Notes: generated by a model not told the origin, from the sequence alone. Positions 52,293 to 62,319 are shown, counted from the stretch's first letter. The stretch is DNA of 64,000 nt from WRGT01 sp942493035 (GCA_942493035.1 OW818666.1:4030001-4094000); one strand, 5' to 3'. Made by a program: numbers and translations.

Positions 52293-53327
52293 TCAGAGAA
52301 TTGTTACTTTTGAATTATCAAACTTTGTAACTTCACCTATCACATAAGGGGTAATTCCATCAGTTTTAAGCTGTTTCATCGCTTCATCTGCATGTTCTTT
52401 TGCGATAAAAACCATCATCCCGACACCCATATTGAATGTAGTGAACATCTCTTTTTCAGAGATTTCACCCTCCCTCTCCATAATTTTAAAGATCGGATGT
52501 ACTGGATATGAGTTTTTAAATATTTTTACAGCTGCGTCATCCGGCAGAATTCGGGGGATATTTTCGTAAAATCCGCCGCCGGTAATGTGTACAAGCCCTT
52601 TAATTGGAACCCCTGAATTTAATGCTGAGTGAAGAGCTTTTACATAAATTTTAGTCGGAGTGAGCAGAGTATGACCGAGATCTTCAGTGAGATCGTTGAG
52701 TTTTGTCGCTGCAGTATATTTTTTTACATCAAACATAAGCTTTCTAACCAGTGAATATCCGTTTGAATGAATTCCGCTTGAGGGAAGACCAATTATAACA
52801 TCACCTGAAGAGATGTTCTCTCCATTGATGATCTTTTTTTTGTCAACAACACCTACAGAGAATCCTGCAATATCATAGTCATCGGCATCCATTACACCGG
52901 GGTGTTCCGCTGTCTCTCCTCCCACAAGTGAACATCCGGACTGAAGGCATCCCTCTGCAATACCCTTAACAACGTCAACAAGAACATCTTCGCGAAGTTT
53001 TCCGCATGAGATGTAGTCGAGAAAGAAAAGGGGTTTTGCTCCGTTGGTGACAATATCGTTTACACACATTGCCACAGCATCTATTCCGATGGTATCGTGC
53101 TTATTCATCATCTGAGCGATTTTAAGTTTAGTTCCAACACCATCGGTGCCGGATACAAGGACAGGTTCATCCATCCCCTGAAAATTGGCAGCGTATAACG
53201 AACCGAAACCGCCAATGTCGGTAAGAACATCCTTTGTAAATGTGCTTCTGACAAAGGGGGCAATTTTTTTTACAAAGCGGTTCCCGCCCTCAACATCTAC
53301 TCCTGCGTCTTTATATGTTATTGCCAT
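52293..53327 (-). CDS. purM: Phosphoribosylformylglycinamidine cyclo-ligase
   Basis: A 344-aa AIR synthetase, step five of purine synthesis. YKDAGVDVEGGNRFV starts the protein, with VSGTDGVGTKLKIAQ, FFLDYISCGKL, GETAEHPGVM and IGLPSSGIHSNGYSLVRKL as family hallmarks. Length is typical. purD and the IMP cyclohydrolase gene are in the same window but not in one operon with it. Confidence 0.95.
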   Translation of the reverse strand: MAITYKDAGVDVEGGNRFVKKIAPFVRSTFTKDVLTDIGGFGSLYAANFQGMDEPVLVSGTDGVGTKLKIAQMMNKHDTIGIDAVAMCVNDIVTNGAKPLFFLDYISCGKLREDVLVDVVKGIAEGCLQSGCSLVGGETAEHPGVMDADDYDIAGFSVGVVDKKKIINGENISSGDVIIGLPSSGIHSNGYSLVRKLMFDVKKYTAATKLNDLTEDLGHTLLTPTKIYVKALHSALNSGVPIKGLVHITGGGFYENIPRILPDDAAVKIFKNSYPVHPIFKIMEREGEISEKEMFTTFNMGVGMMVFIAKEHADEAMKQLKTDGITPYVIGEVTKFDNSKVTIL

Positions 53328-53495
53328 GGTTTATCTCCGTTATTTTTTGATTGGCTAAAATATGATAATTATAAGAATTCTGTCTTTTAAAGGCTGATAA
53401 ATGAAATGATGTAGAAATAATCTGTATATTGCAAGAAATTATTTTGACAGCTTTCTTTGTAAAGAATAATTTAATTCTGATTATATTGATATTGG

Positions 53496-53628
53496 CAGCA
53501 GCAATTTGTTTTTGGGTGCACAGCGCTGCGCGCTGTGCTTGAAATGGGGGATTACGGGGGCAACGCCCCCGTAATCCCCCATTTCAAGCGTATGCGAGCA
53601 TACGCATTTCCGAAAATAATTTGCTGCC
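53496..53628. repeat. Cloverleaf-like structured repeat, copy 2
   Basis: The outer stem GCAGCAA (53498-53504) / TTGCTGC (53621-53627) encloses GCACAGCG/CGCTGTGC, a perfect 24-bp stem (53538-53561 / 53565-53588), and GCGTATGC/GCATACGC (53588-53605). Compared with copy 1, several paired bases changed on both strands while pairing was kept. It lies between the divergent purM and phosphohexomutase genes; the rest of that 353-bp region is AT-rich and empty. Confidence 0.85.
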
Positions 53629-53680
53629 TCACAATTTTTCATTAATTACATTATAATTAAAAAATGTTGAGGTACAACAA

Positions 53681-55213
53681 GTGGATATAGACTGGAAAAA
53701 ACTTCAGAACGGATCTGATATACGCGGAGTAGCAATTGAAGCAGGTGAAGAGAGAGTTAATCTTACTCCTGAAATAGCGTCAATGATAGCTTCTTCTTTT
53801 ATGAAGTGGCTGTCGAAAAATAAAAATACAGATTTGAATAAACTCAAAGTTGCAGTTGGTATGGATTCAAGAATTACAGGGCCCGTTTTAAAAACCGGTA
53901 TTATCAGCGGTATAGTCAATTCCGGAGGAACCGCCTTTGATTGCGGTCTTTCCTCCACTCCAGCTATGTTTATGAGTACAGTAATTGAAGAGTTCAGCTG
54001 CGATGGAGCTGTTATGATAACTGCCAGCCATCTCCCCTTTAACAGAAATGGTTTTAAATTTTTTACATCAGAGGGGGGACTTGAGAAGGGTGATATCAGG
54101 CAGATCCTTGACGTAGCTTCGTTAGAGAAGCCGTTATACGATGAAAATGCTTCAGCAGAAACAATAAATCTCATGGACAGGTATTCAGAGATATTTTTAG
54201 ATAAAATAAGAAAAGATATAAATAGCTCTGTTAACTTCGGAAAACCTTTATCCGGAATGAAAATTGCCGTTGATGCAGGGAACGGAGCCGGAGGATTTTT
54301 TGCTGATAAGGTTCTTGTATCGCTTGGTGCAGATATATCCGGGAGCAGGTTCCTTGATCCCGATGGCCGATTCCCGAACCATGAGCCGAATCCTGAAAAT
54401 AATGAAGCGATGGAGTCGATCAGAGACGCTGTTCTTGAATCGGAATCTGAGCTTGGAATAATATTTGATACAGATGTTGACCGGGCGGCTGTAGTGGACG
54501 GATCGGGTACTATAATTAACAGGAATACACTTATAGCACTTGCATCGGCGATTGTCCTTGAGGAGCATCCCGGCAGCACAATAGTTACGGATTCAGTAAC
54601 ATCTGACGGGCTTACTGAATTTATAGAAAAAAATCTCGGAGGTAAGCACCACAGATTTAAGCGCGGATATAAAAATGTTATAAACGAATCCATACGTTTA
54701 AATAGCGAAGGTATTGAGAGTCATCTTGCAATAGAGACTTCGGGGCATGGCGCGCTGAAGGAGAACTTTTTTCTCGATGACGGTGCCTATCTTATTGCTA
54801 AAATTATTATCATGGCGGCAAGACTTAAAATCGAAAGTGGCAAAAGTATCATGAGTCTTGTTGATAAACTTGTTCAGCCTGTTGAAGAGGAGGAGTTCAG
54901 AGTTAAGCTTCTGGAGTCCGATTTTGTTTTACAGGGAGAAGGGATTATAAAGTCGCTCAAAGAATATGTGAGCTGCAATGAAGGATGGTCTATTGCTCCG
55001 AATAGCTACGAGGGTGTCAGGGTTTCATGCAGCGGAGAGAATCAGAGAGGATGGTTCCTGTTAAGGCTGTCACTTCATGATCCGGTACTTCCTCTGAATA
55101 TTGAGGCAGAGGTTCCGGGGGGAGTAAAAGAAATTACAAAAAGTATAGCTGAGTTTTTAAAAACTATTGATAAGATTGACTACAGCAGAATTCTGGAATA
55201 TATTGCAGATTAA
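53681..55213 (+). CDS. Phosphoglucomutase/phosphomannomutase family protein
   Basis: A 510-aa alpha-D-phosphohexomutase. The phosphoserine loop is TASHLPFNRNGFKFF (Ser116), the metal loop is DTDVDRAAVVD (about 267-277), the sugar loop is SGHGALKENFFLDDGAY, and the C-terminal phosphate loop is RVSCSGENQRGW. It interconverts hexose 1- and 6-phosphates; the preferred sugar cannot be told. The GTG start follows TTGAGGT. purD follows after 12 nt. Confidence 0.92.
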   Translation: MDIDWKKLQNGSDIRGVAIEAGEERVNLTPEIASMIASSFMKWLSKNKNTDLNKLKVAVGMDSRITGPVLKTGIISGIVNSGGTAFDCGLSSTPAMFMSTVIEEFSCDGAVMITASHLPFNRNGFKFFTSEGGLEKGDIRQILDVASLEKPLYDENASAETINLMDRYSEIFLDKIRKDINSSVNFGKPLSGMKIAVDAGNGAGGFFADKVLVSLGADISGSRFLDPDGRFPNHEPNPENNEAMESIRDAVLESESELGIIFDTDVDRAAVVDGSGTIINRNTLIALASAIVLEEHPGSTIVTDSVTSDGLTEFIEKNLGGKHHRFKRGYKNVINESIRLNSEGIESHLAIETSGHGALKENFFLDDGAYLIAKIIIMAARLKIESGKSIMSLVDKLVQPVEEEEFRVKLLESDFVLQGEGIIKSLKEYVSCNEGWSIAPNSYEGVRVSCSGENQRGWFLLRLSLHDPVLPLNIEAEVPGGVKEITKSIAEFLKTIDKIDYSRILEYIAD

Positions 55214-55225
55214 ATGGAGAGATGA

Positions 55226-56467
55226 ATGAAATATTTAGTTATAGGATCGGGCGGAAGGGAACATGCAATCGCGTGGAGATTGCTCAACGACGGAAGTGCA
55301 AGTGAGATTTATGTAGCGCCGGGCAACGGCGGTATTGAAGATAAGTACAGAATTGATATTCAGATTGATGACTTTGATGGGATTAAAAATTTCTGTAATG
55401 AGAAAAAGATTGATCTGGTTGTAATAGGACCGGAAATCCCCCTGGTTGAGGGTCTTGCTGATTTTCTCGGTGAGAATGGTATCCGCTCTTTCGGACCGTC
55501 TAAAAAAGCCGCTATGATCGAAGGGAGTAAACTTTTTGCAAAACGTATTATGGAGACTTATGAAGTCCCAACGGCAGGACATTGGGATTTTACAGGGAAA
55601 ACATCATTAATAGAATTTATAGAGCAGCAGGAGAAGTATCCTCTTGTTATAAAACTCGACGGACTTGCGGCAGGGAAGGGTGTCGCCATCCCTCAGAACA
55701 GAGAAGAGGCTCTCGCTTTTGTTGAAGAGAATGTAAAGCCCGATTCAAGGGTATTTCTGGAAGAGTTTCTTGAAGGGGAGGAGGCTTCTGTTCTTTCAAT
55801 ATCTGATGGAGTAACCGTAATTCCTCTGGTTGCGGCTCAGGATCATAAGCGGGTTTTTGACGGAGATATGGGGCCCAATACCGGCGGGATGGGTGCATAT
55901 GCACCGGCGCCTGTGGTTACACCGGAGAGGATGAAGTTTATCAGGGAGAGGGTTCTACAGCCGGTAATTGACGGAATGAGAAGTGAGGGTATCCCCTTTA
56001 AAGGTATCCTCTATGCCGGAGTAATGATAAGCGGAGATAAGATTACGGTTCTGGAATTCAACGCGCGCTTTGGTGATCCCGAGACTCAGGTTATACTTCC
56101 TCTTCTTGATGTGAAACTGGGAGATCTGTTAAACGCGGCAGTTGACGGAACTCTTGATAAGTTTAACCTTACATTTAAGGATGCTCATGCAATGACGGTC
56201 GTTGTTGCGGCAGGGGGTTATCCCGGAAATTATGAGAAAGGCAAAGAGATAACGGGATTTGATAGAGTTTCAGATAAACTTATGGTCTTTCATGCAGGTA
56301 CAGCTAATAAAGAGGGGAAGATCGTTTCAAACGGCGGAAGAGTTCTGAACGTAACTTCGATAGGAAGTACACTCAAAGAGGCGCAGCAGAATATTTATGA
56401 CGAAATTGGAAAAATAAAATTCGATGGAGCTTTTTACAGAAGTGATATAGGGTACAGGGCGTTGTAG
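55226..56467 (+). CDS. purD: Phosphoribosylamine-glycine ligase
   Basis: A 413-aa ATP-grasp enzyme, step two of purine synthesis (GAR synthetase). VIGSGGREHAIAWRL starts the N-domain; LDGLAAGKGVAIP, MGPNTGGMGAYAPAPVV and FNARFGDPETQVILPLL mark the ATP-grasp core. Length is typical. It is second in an operon with the phosphohexomutase. Confidence 0.95.
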   Translation: MKYLVIGSGGREHAIAWRLLNDGSASEIYVAPGNGGIEDKYRIDIQIDDFDGIKNFCNEKKIDLVVIGPEIPLVEGLADFLGENGIRSFGPSKKAAMIEGSKLFAKRIMETYEVPTAGHWDFTGKTSLIEFIEQQEKYPLVIKLDGLAAGKGVAIPQNREEALAFVEENVKPDSRVFLEEFLEGEEASVLSISDGVTVIPLVAAQDHKRVFDGDMGPNTGGMGAYAPAPVVTPERMKFIRERVLQPVIDGMRSEGIPFKGILYAGVMISGDKITVLEFNARFGDPETQVILPLLDVKLGDLLNAAVDGTLDKFNLTFKDAHAMTVVVAAGGYPGNYEKGKEITGFDRVSDKLMVFHAGTANKEGKIVSNGGRVLNVTSIGSTLKEAQQNIYDEIGKIKFDGAFYRSDIGYRAL

Positions 56468-56514
56468 ATTTTTTATCATAAAAAATTCTCTTACTCATAT
56501 TATTCTGGATTTCC

Positions 56515-56662
56515 CTTCACCGCCTCACCGTGGGGAAGGTGCCCGGCGGGCGGATGGGGAGGGAAGTTTTTTTAATCATTGAGTAATTAAATCAAAAAAT
56601 TTAGAATAACCTCCCGCCCCCTCTGTCACTTTGTGACATCTCCCCCATAAAAGATGGTGAAG
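56515..56662. repeat. Interspersed palindromic element
   Basis: CTTCACC (56515-56521) and GGTGAAG (56656-56662) bound a GC-rich segment with internal pairs (GGGAGG/CCTCCC, TGTCAC/GTGACA). Similar looking sequences occur between genes of many bacteria and resemble short non-autonomous mobile elements. One copy only in this window. It lies just before the TPR-M23 gene. Confidence 0.5.
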
Positions 56663-56714
56663 ATTGAGTATGAGAATTTTTCAGCATTTAACATACTGCA
56701 TTAAAGAGGTGAAT

Positions 56715-58448
56715 ATGAAAACTTATCTAATCCCGCTATTACTCATATTTTCTATAAATATTTACGCTGCAGAAAAATCTGAATACTACTCCATCATTGA
56801 AAATACCTATGAGAATAAAAACTATTCAGAAGGGATCACCGCGCTTGAAAAAGCGATTAAAGAATATCCTGACGAGGCAAACTTTTATTCCAATCTGATT
56901 TTTATGTACTGCCACAGTAAAAGATTCAGTGATGCTGTAAAAATAGGCAGTTCTGTTATTAACAGGTTTCCTGATAGTAAGTATATTAAAGAGAGCTACA
57001 TGTGGGGACTTACCGGTTTGGGGTGGGAAAAATTCAACAGCAAAGATTTTACAGGTTCACTTAAAGTTTTCAAAATTGCCTATGATCTTTTTCCGGAAGA
57101 AAAAGAGGTTCTGAACGGCTACGGTTCTGCTCTCCGCGAAAATAAAAATTATAGTGATGCTGTAGAAATTCTCGAAAATGGTTATAAGAGATTTTCCGAC
57201 GACAGGTATATAAAAGAGAATCTCTCCTGGAGTTATTATCATCTTTCAGCACAGGTGCATAAGAATGGCGATTTTACTAAAAGTGAAAATCTGCTGAAAA
57301 AGTTTTTTGAATTTGGAGATAAGAATAATCCCGATGTATGGTCAAACTATCTATACAGCTGCAGGGGATTAGAGCTCTATGATGAAGGGATTGCCATGCT
57401 GCCTGAAGCCAGGAAGAGATTTAAAGATCATGTTGAGATATACAAGGCAGGTTACTGGCTTCACTGGAATTATACACATGACAGGAAAAAATACGGCGAA
57501 TACAGAGAGATGATCACCGGTATAAATGATCTCTGCAGATATTCCTCTGAGATGGATGTAATGCATGATAGCGGGATGAGTTATCATCATATGGCGGTAA
57601 GTATAGCACATATTCATATTTCTGATATGATGGAAAAGATCTGTCCCTACTGGAAAAAATTCAGTGATGATGAAAAGCAAAAATCATATGTTCTTCTGGA
57701 ACTTTTCAGAAAGGGTGTCACTGCAGAGCTTGAATTTGTTGAACACAATTTAAACGGAATGATCTTGTATAGAGAGAATCGGGTAGATGAAGCATATGCT
57801 GAATTTGAAGCTGCATATCATGAGGCCTTGAAACTCCCATTCGCCGGAAAGTTTAAATACAGAGAACCGGTTTATATAGTGGTACCTCTGAAGGGTTATA
57901 TATATTCAACAGCTATTGAGAGCAGAAAATATATAACTCACATGGGGCTTAACCGTAACTGCTACGATCTTTCCGGTGCAGATGAGAGGGGCAACCAGGT
58001 GAAAAAGGGGGCGGATACGTATAAGAGTAAACTCAACGACTGGTATGGATTTGGAATATCTGTATATTCGCCTGTAGATGGTGTTGTACTTGAAATGGAG
58101 AATAATAACATAGATAATAATCCATTTCCGCTGACCATGAAGCGCGGTAATTATATCTATATAAAAAGCGATGACGGATCTATTTATAATTTTTATCATC
58201 TGAAAAATGGGAGTGTAAGGTTTAATAAAGGGGATAAAGTCAGGAAGGGGGCTGTGATCGGAGAGCTGGGAAACTCGGCATCCACATCACCTCATCTCCA
58301 CTTCGGTGTTTATTCAGCTGACTGGATTGTATCACGCCCGGTTTTTTTCATTAATTATACTTCTATTAAAGAAGGCAAGAGGGTCTTTGTGAAGAGCGGA
58401 AAGCCGGGAATTTATAATGAGAATTATGAGCTGATTGAGGTAAAGTGA
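56715..58448 (+). CDS. Exported TPR protein with C-terminal M23 (LytM) peptidase domain
   Basis: A 577-aa protein with a signal peptide (1-18, ending INIYAAE). Tetratricopeptide repeats cover about 20-300 (NKNYSDAVEILENGYKRF, VDEAYAEFEAAYHEA). A LytM/M23 domain lies at about 400-560 with ITHMGLNRNCYDLS (first His/Asp), YSPVDGVVLEME, IYNFYHLKNG and PHLHFGVYS (catalytic HxH). Zinc ligands appear complete, so it may cleave peptidoglycan cross-links. The ATG at 56715 follows AGAGGT and is preferred over 56664. It converges on the DinG-like gene, 5 nt away. Confidence 0.85.
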   Translation: MKTYLIPLLLIFSINIYAAEKSEYYSIIENTYENKNYSEGITALEKAIKEYPDEANFYSNLIFMYCHSKRFSDAVKIGSSVINRFPDSKYIKESYMWGLTGLGWEKFNSKDFTGSLKVFKIAYDLFPEEKEVLNGYGSALRENKNYSDAVEILENGYKRFSDDRYIKENLSWSYYHLSAQVHKNGDFTKSENLLKKFFEFGDKNNPDVWSNYLYSCRGLELYDEGIAMLPEARKRFKDHVEIYKAGYWLHWNYTHDRKKYGEYREMITGINDLCRYSSEMDVMHDSGMSYHHMAVSIAHIHISDMMEKICPYWKKFSDDEKQKSYVLLELFRKGVTAELEFVEHNLNGMILYRENRVDEAYAEFEAAYHEALKLPFAGKFKYREPVYIVVPLKGYIYSTAIESRKYITHMGLNRNCYDLSGADERGNQVKKGADTYKSKLNDWYGFGISVYSPVDGVVLEMENNNIDNNPFPLTMKRGNYIYIKSDDGSIYNFYHLKNGSVRFNKGDKVRKGAVIGELGNSASTSPHLHFGVYSADWIVSRPVFFINYTSIKEGKRVFVKSGKPGIYNENYELIEVK

Positions 58449-58453
58449 AATTA

Positions 58454-60418
58454 TTAATTTTTGTTAATGTTCATAAGCTTCATATATTTTGTTGTAAGAT
58501 CTTTTAGGTTTAATACCTGTTCACAGTGAGGGAGAGAGTCTGTAAATGTTGCCCCGTAACCCTTTGTTTTAATTCTTGAATCGAGTATGGCCACAATCCC
58601 CTTATCTGTCCCTCTGCGGAGAAGACGGCCTGCGCCCTGTTTCATTTTTAACACTGCTTCGGGGATCTGAAGATAAATAAACGGATTCTTTCCAGCCTCT
58701 CTGAGGCGTTCAAATTTTGCCTCCATGATGGGGGTATCCGGAACTGCAAATGGGAGTCGAGTGATTATAACTCCGCGTAGCAGGTCCCCCGGAAGATCTA
58801 TCCCCTGCCAGAAAGAGTGTGTCCCCATTAGAACAGAACCTTCGTCGCTGATGTAGCAGTTAAGCGCACGTGAGGGGCTCATTCCGTCCTGGGAGTATAT
58901 TGTATTTTCAATTCGTCGTTCAAGCAGAGCTTTAACTTTTTTCAGCATACTGTATGAAGTGAAGAGAAGAAGACAGTTTCCGTTAAGAAGATTTATTATC
59001 TCAGCTGATGCATCTGCAACTGCTTTTGGATAAGTATCCTCGTCGGGTGAAGGGAAATCCGCAGCAAGGTAGAGAATCATCTGCTCTTTATGATTGAACG
59101 GTGAATCGAGAACCTTTCCGCTACCGCGTTCAAAACCGATTGTGGACATAAAGAAAGAAAAATCGTTTTTGATTGAAAGTGTCGCAGAGACAAAAATTGA
59201 GGACTCGTAGAAAGAGAGAACCTCCTGCCTCATAATTTCATTGATATTAACGGGACGACCTGTTAGAGATATATTCCCGAGAAGTTCCCGGTCACTCCGT
59301 TCAATCCAGTATACATAATTTTCATATGACAGATTGAGGAACGACATGAGCGATTCGCAGTATGCAATAAGCCTGTTCCGCGCTGGATCAAATTCAATAC
59401 GGAGGTCCTCCTCTTCGAAATCCTGTTCTGCAAGTTCAAGAATCCCGATGAGGCGCTTCATCTGTTCGGTGAGTTTTCTCCCTTCGTTTGTAACGGTAAT
59501 AATTCTCCGTACAGTTTCAGTTCCTGCGAATTTTTCCCGCATCTTTTCAAAAAATATCTGCGACTCCTTCGCTATTAGTTCAACTGAGTGAACTGCATCT
59601 TCACGGAGTTTATTGCTTTTGAAGTTGTTTACTATTCCGTATTTTCCGCGCAGATAAAATCTCTGCAGAAGATTAATGAGAAAATCGTGATCAATGGAGA
59701 AACCGAGCTGCCGCGATGCGATTGACTCAATGGAATGAGCCTCGTCAAATATTACAGCTTCAGAGACAGGAAGATAGGTTTTCCCCGATGCAATATTGGA
59801 AAAAAACAGATAGTGATTCATAACAAGCAGATCGGCCTGAGCCCACTCTCTCCGCGCCGCCTGGAAGGGGCAGATTGTGGTCATGGGGCATCTCTGCTGG
59901 TCACAAGTTTCTGAATCTCTCCCTATCTCTTCCCAGAGATGACCCGGTATTTCGGCATCGAAAAAAGTGAATATGCGTTTCTCTTTAAATAGATTGCTCA
60001 GCCTTTCAAAGTGTTTCATGTCGGACTTTTCGAAGCTCCCTTTTTTAAGAAAGCGTTCAAACCTTCTGCGGCATGGGTAGTTGGAACTTCCAAGGCAGAG
60101 GGCAAATTTAAAATCGAGACCAAGGTATTCTTTAAAAATTTTCTGTGCTGCCGGTATATCTTTATCAATAAGCTGTTTCTGCAGAGCTTTGGTTTCAGTT
60201 GTTACTGCGATTTTTTTATCGTGACTCAGCGCGTATTTAAGCGCGGGTATGAGATAGGCCATGGTCTTCCCTGTACCGGTTCCCGCTTCTACTATACCAT
60301 TCTGATTTTCGATCAGCTTGTCCTGAATAAATTCGGCCATGACAAGCTGGCTCTCTCTGAATTCATATTCCGGGAGTTCGTTGTCGAGATAGCCGTCAGG
60401 TGAGAATATTTCTTTCAT
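58454..60418 (-). CDS. DinG-family ATP-dependent helicase
   Basis: A 654-aa superfamily 2 (XPD/DinG-like) 5'-3' helicase. Walker A is AGTGTGKTMAYLIPALK, the iron-sulphur cysteines are in CLGSSNYPCRR and CDQQRCPMTTICPF, DEAH is VIFDEAHSIES, and the motor ends with MGTHSFWQGIDLPGDLL and QGAGRLLRR. It lacks the exonuclease domain of some Gram-positive relatives. It processes DNA damage structures and R-loops. Single gene, convergent with the TPR-M23 gene. Confidence 0.92.
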   Translation of the reverse strand: MKEIFSPDGYLDNELPEYEFRESQLVMAEFIQDKLIENQNGIVEAGTGTGKTMAYLIPALKYALSHDKKIAVTTETKALQKQLIDKDIPAAQKIFKEYLGLDFKFALCLGSSNYPCRRRFERFLKKGSFEKSDMKHFERLSNLFKEKRIFTFFDAEIPGHLWEEIGRDSETCDQQRCPMTTICPFQAARREWAQADLLVMNHYLFFSNIASGKTYLPVSEAVIFDEAHSIESIASRQLGFSIDHDFLINLLQRFYLRGKYGIVNNFKSNKLREDAVHSVELIAKESQIFFEKMREKFAGTETVRRIITVTNEGRKLTEQMKRLIGILELAEQDFEEEDLRIEFDPARNRLIAYCESLMSFLNLSYENYVYWIERSDRELLGNISLTGRPVNINEIMRQEVLSFYESSIFVSATLSIKNDFSFFMSTIGFERGSGKVLDSPFNHKEQMILYLAADFPSPDEDTYPKAVADASAEIINLLNGNCLLLFTSYSMLKKVKALLERRIENTIYSQDGMSPSRALNCYISDEGSVLMGTHSFWQGIDLPGDLLRGVIITRLPFAVPDTPIMEAKFERLREAGKNPFIYLQIPEAVLKMKQGAGRLLRRGTDKGIVAILDSRIKTKGYGATFTDSLPHCEQVLNLKDLTTKYMKLMNINKN

Positions 60419-60547
60419 ATATTTTTCTGTAATTTCCTGTTGATGAACTTCATGATTATAGAAGGTTAATTAGCAAGATTTTTTTTGAAGTGAAATGATT
60501 GTTTATTCTGATTTATGGAAGACAGATTTATTTTGAAAATCGGCAGA

Positions 60548-61537
60548 TTATTCACCGGTAAATACATCCTCTCCGGCTCTGTTGATATATGCTGTAATGG
60601 AATCCCTGTTATACATGAAAACCTGTTGTACTCCCGCTTCGGTATCGGGAGTGGTTTTAGCGACTTCAATGGTAAGATCAAGACAACCGGTTTGGGTATA
60701 GCTCCAATCCTGCAGTGTGCCCGCTGCAACGTACCAGTTCCCGCCGTTTATTGTCCCTTCATCCATATATGGAGAGATATACATATCGGGGTTGGATAAA
60801 AAAGTCCCGGTTTTAGTATATGTTTTTGCGTAGGATTGGATAAGTGCATATTGAACAGGAATCTGAACATTCTCCTTCGCAAAATCAAAGGGGAGATTTA
60901 CAAGTACGGCTCCGGTATGGTAGGTGATGGAAACATCAAAGTTTTTTGGTATGGAAAAATCCCGTAAAGCTCTGCTTTCAGATTCCGAGAATGGAGATGA
61001 ACCGGAACGTGAATCATAGGTCCAGTGATCGGCTGCATCATTAAAATTCCGGTTAAGATCAACCCCACGGCTGTTATATCTTGAGTTAACGGCAAGACCG
61101 TCAGGATTCAGTACCGGTATTATGCAGATATATCTGTTGTTTACAATGTCTGTTATTTCAGGATCGGTGCTGTAATTTGACGTGAGGTATTCTATATATC
61201 GTATAAGCAATTCTATCCCCATCTTTTCGTTACCATGAATTCCTCCGGTCAGTCTTACTGCCGGTTCCCCTTCAATAGTAGCCGGATTATCCGAGATAAC
61301 AAGCGCTTTAATCATCCGGCCCGATTCACTATAGCCCACTGTTTCAATTGAAATAATATCGGGATAATTTAATTTTATCTCATCAAGAAATATATCAATC
61401 TCATCAGGAGTATTATACTGATAAGACTTAATGGAACCGGAATCCCCTCCATCATCGTCGTTGCCGAGTCCATAACATGATACAAGGGAAAGGACTAAAA
61501 GCAGTGATATATATTTATAAAAACTTTTTATCATCAT
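60548..61537 (-). CDS. M14 zinc carboxypeptidase lipoprotein
   Basis: A 329-aa protein with a lipoprotein signal ending LVSC (Cys21) and an Asp/Gly-rich linker. The M14 fold follows with zinc ligands His101 and Glu104 (GGIHGNEKMG) and His207 (SITYHTGA), substrate-binding RGVDLNRNF, and the general base Glu291 (DLTIEVAKT). It probably removes C-terminal residues from peptides or peptidoglycan stems at the cell surface. No ribosome-binding site is visible; a perfect 18-bp inverted repeat ends directly at the start codon. Confidence 0.87.
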   Translation of the reverse strand: MMIKSFYKYISLLLVLSLVSCYGLGNDDDGGDSGSIKSYQYNTPDEIDIFLDEIKLNYPDIISIETVGYSESGRMIKALVISDNPATIEGEPAVRLTGGIHGNEKMGIELLIRYIEYLTSNYSTDPEITDIVNNRYICIIPVLNPDGLAVNSRYNSRGVDLNRNFNDAADHWTYDSRSGSSPFSESESRALRDFSIPKNFDVSITYHTGAVLVNLPFDFAKENVQIPVQYALIQSYAKTYTKTGTFLSNPDMYISPYMDEGTINGGNWYVAAGTLQDWSYTQTGCLDLTIEVAKTTPDTEAGVQQVFMYNRDSITAYINRAGEDVFTGE

Positions 61538-61593
61538 AATGAATTAAGTAAAATAAATAGTCCGAAAAGACAATATATTTTACTTAATTCATT
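61538..61593. promoter_or_regulatory. Perfect 18-bp inverted repeat at the M14 gene start
   Basis: AATGAATTAAGTAAAATA (61538-61555) and TATTTTACTTAATTCATT (61576-61593) pair perfectly around a 20-nt loop. The near arm abuts the ATG of the M14 gene, so in its mRNA the hairpin would hold the translation start region. The rest of the 281-bp divergent region (to 61818) is AT-rich and featureless. Confidence 0.6.
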
Positions 61594-61818
61594 AACTTTT
61601 TTAACATAAATATATTTAAGAATAATTACTGATATATTTTAAATTGTAAAAACGGTATTACTAAGGATTGTGCGTCTGTAGTTTTATAGCGAATTATTAT
61701 TTAGCGAATGTCTATAAAATCTTGTTGACTGAGATTTATCGTGAAATAGTTTAAAAAAAATAAATAAAAAAAACTGTATTTCAATCATCGGAAAAAATAA
61801 TATCGTGAGGTTTAAATT

Positions 61819-62319
61819 GTGAAGAGATACTCTCTTATTAAATATATATTTGCTTTATGTCTTCTTTTATTTACAGTAATTGCATATTCTTCAGATAAAA
61901 CAGCTCCATCTTTTGCCCTATTCTCGACAGGCGGCAATCTTGTTAAACTGAGTTCCGAGATTAATAAGAATGAAGTACTTCTGGTTTTTTTTGCCGGTTA
62001 TTGTGTACCATGCAGGAAAGAGATTCCGGAACTGGTAAATCTTCATAATAAATTTAAAGAAAGATTCAATATCGTTTATGTCAATATCGACAAAGAGGGT
62101 AAACCTGAAGCTGAGAGAGTGCTTGGTGAACTGGGTGTAAAAGACTATACATGTCTTCTTGATATGTATCAGCAGACTGTAAAAAAATATTCACAGGCGC
62201 TGGCTATACCTGCATTTTTTCTTGTTGATAAAAATGGAAAAATCAGATATGAGTCGATCGGATATAAATCTGAAAGTATTAACTCCTTTGAAAAATATAT
62301 AAATAAAACAAATAAGTAG
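61819..62319 (+). CDS. TlpA-like periplasmic thioredoxin
   Basis: A 166-aa protein with a signal peptide or N-terminal membrane anchor (about 1-23) and a thioredoxin fold. The active site is AGYCVPCRKEIPEL (Cys62, Cys65), followed by VYVNIDKEGKPEAERVLGEL and IPAFFLVDKNGKIRYESIGY with the cis-Pro. It reduces disulfides in the periplasm, as in cytochrome maturation or envelope repair. GTG start with a weak GTGAGG ribosome-binding site. Confidence 0.9.
   Translation: MKRYSLIKYIFALCLLLFTVIAYSSDKTAPSFALFSTGGNLVKLSSEINKNEVLLVFFAGYCVPCRKEIPELVNLHNKFKERFNIVYVNIDKEGKPEAERVLGELGVKDYTCLLDMYQQTVKKYSQALAIPAFFLVDKNGKIRYESIGYKSESINSFEKYINKTNK

Noticed and set aside
53704..54693. 329-aa reverse-strand ORF opposite the phosphohexomutase
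   Set aside because: The forward frame has all catalytic motifs; the reverse frame is a Ser/Pro-rich shadow.
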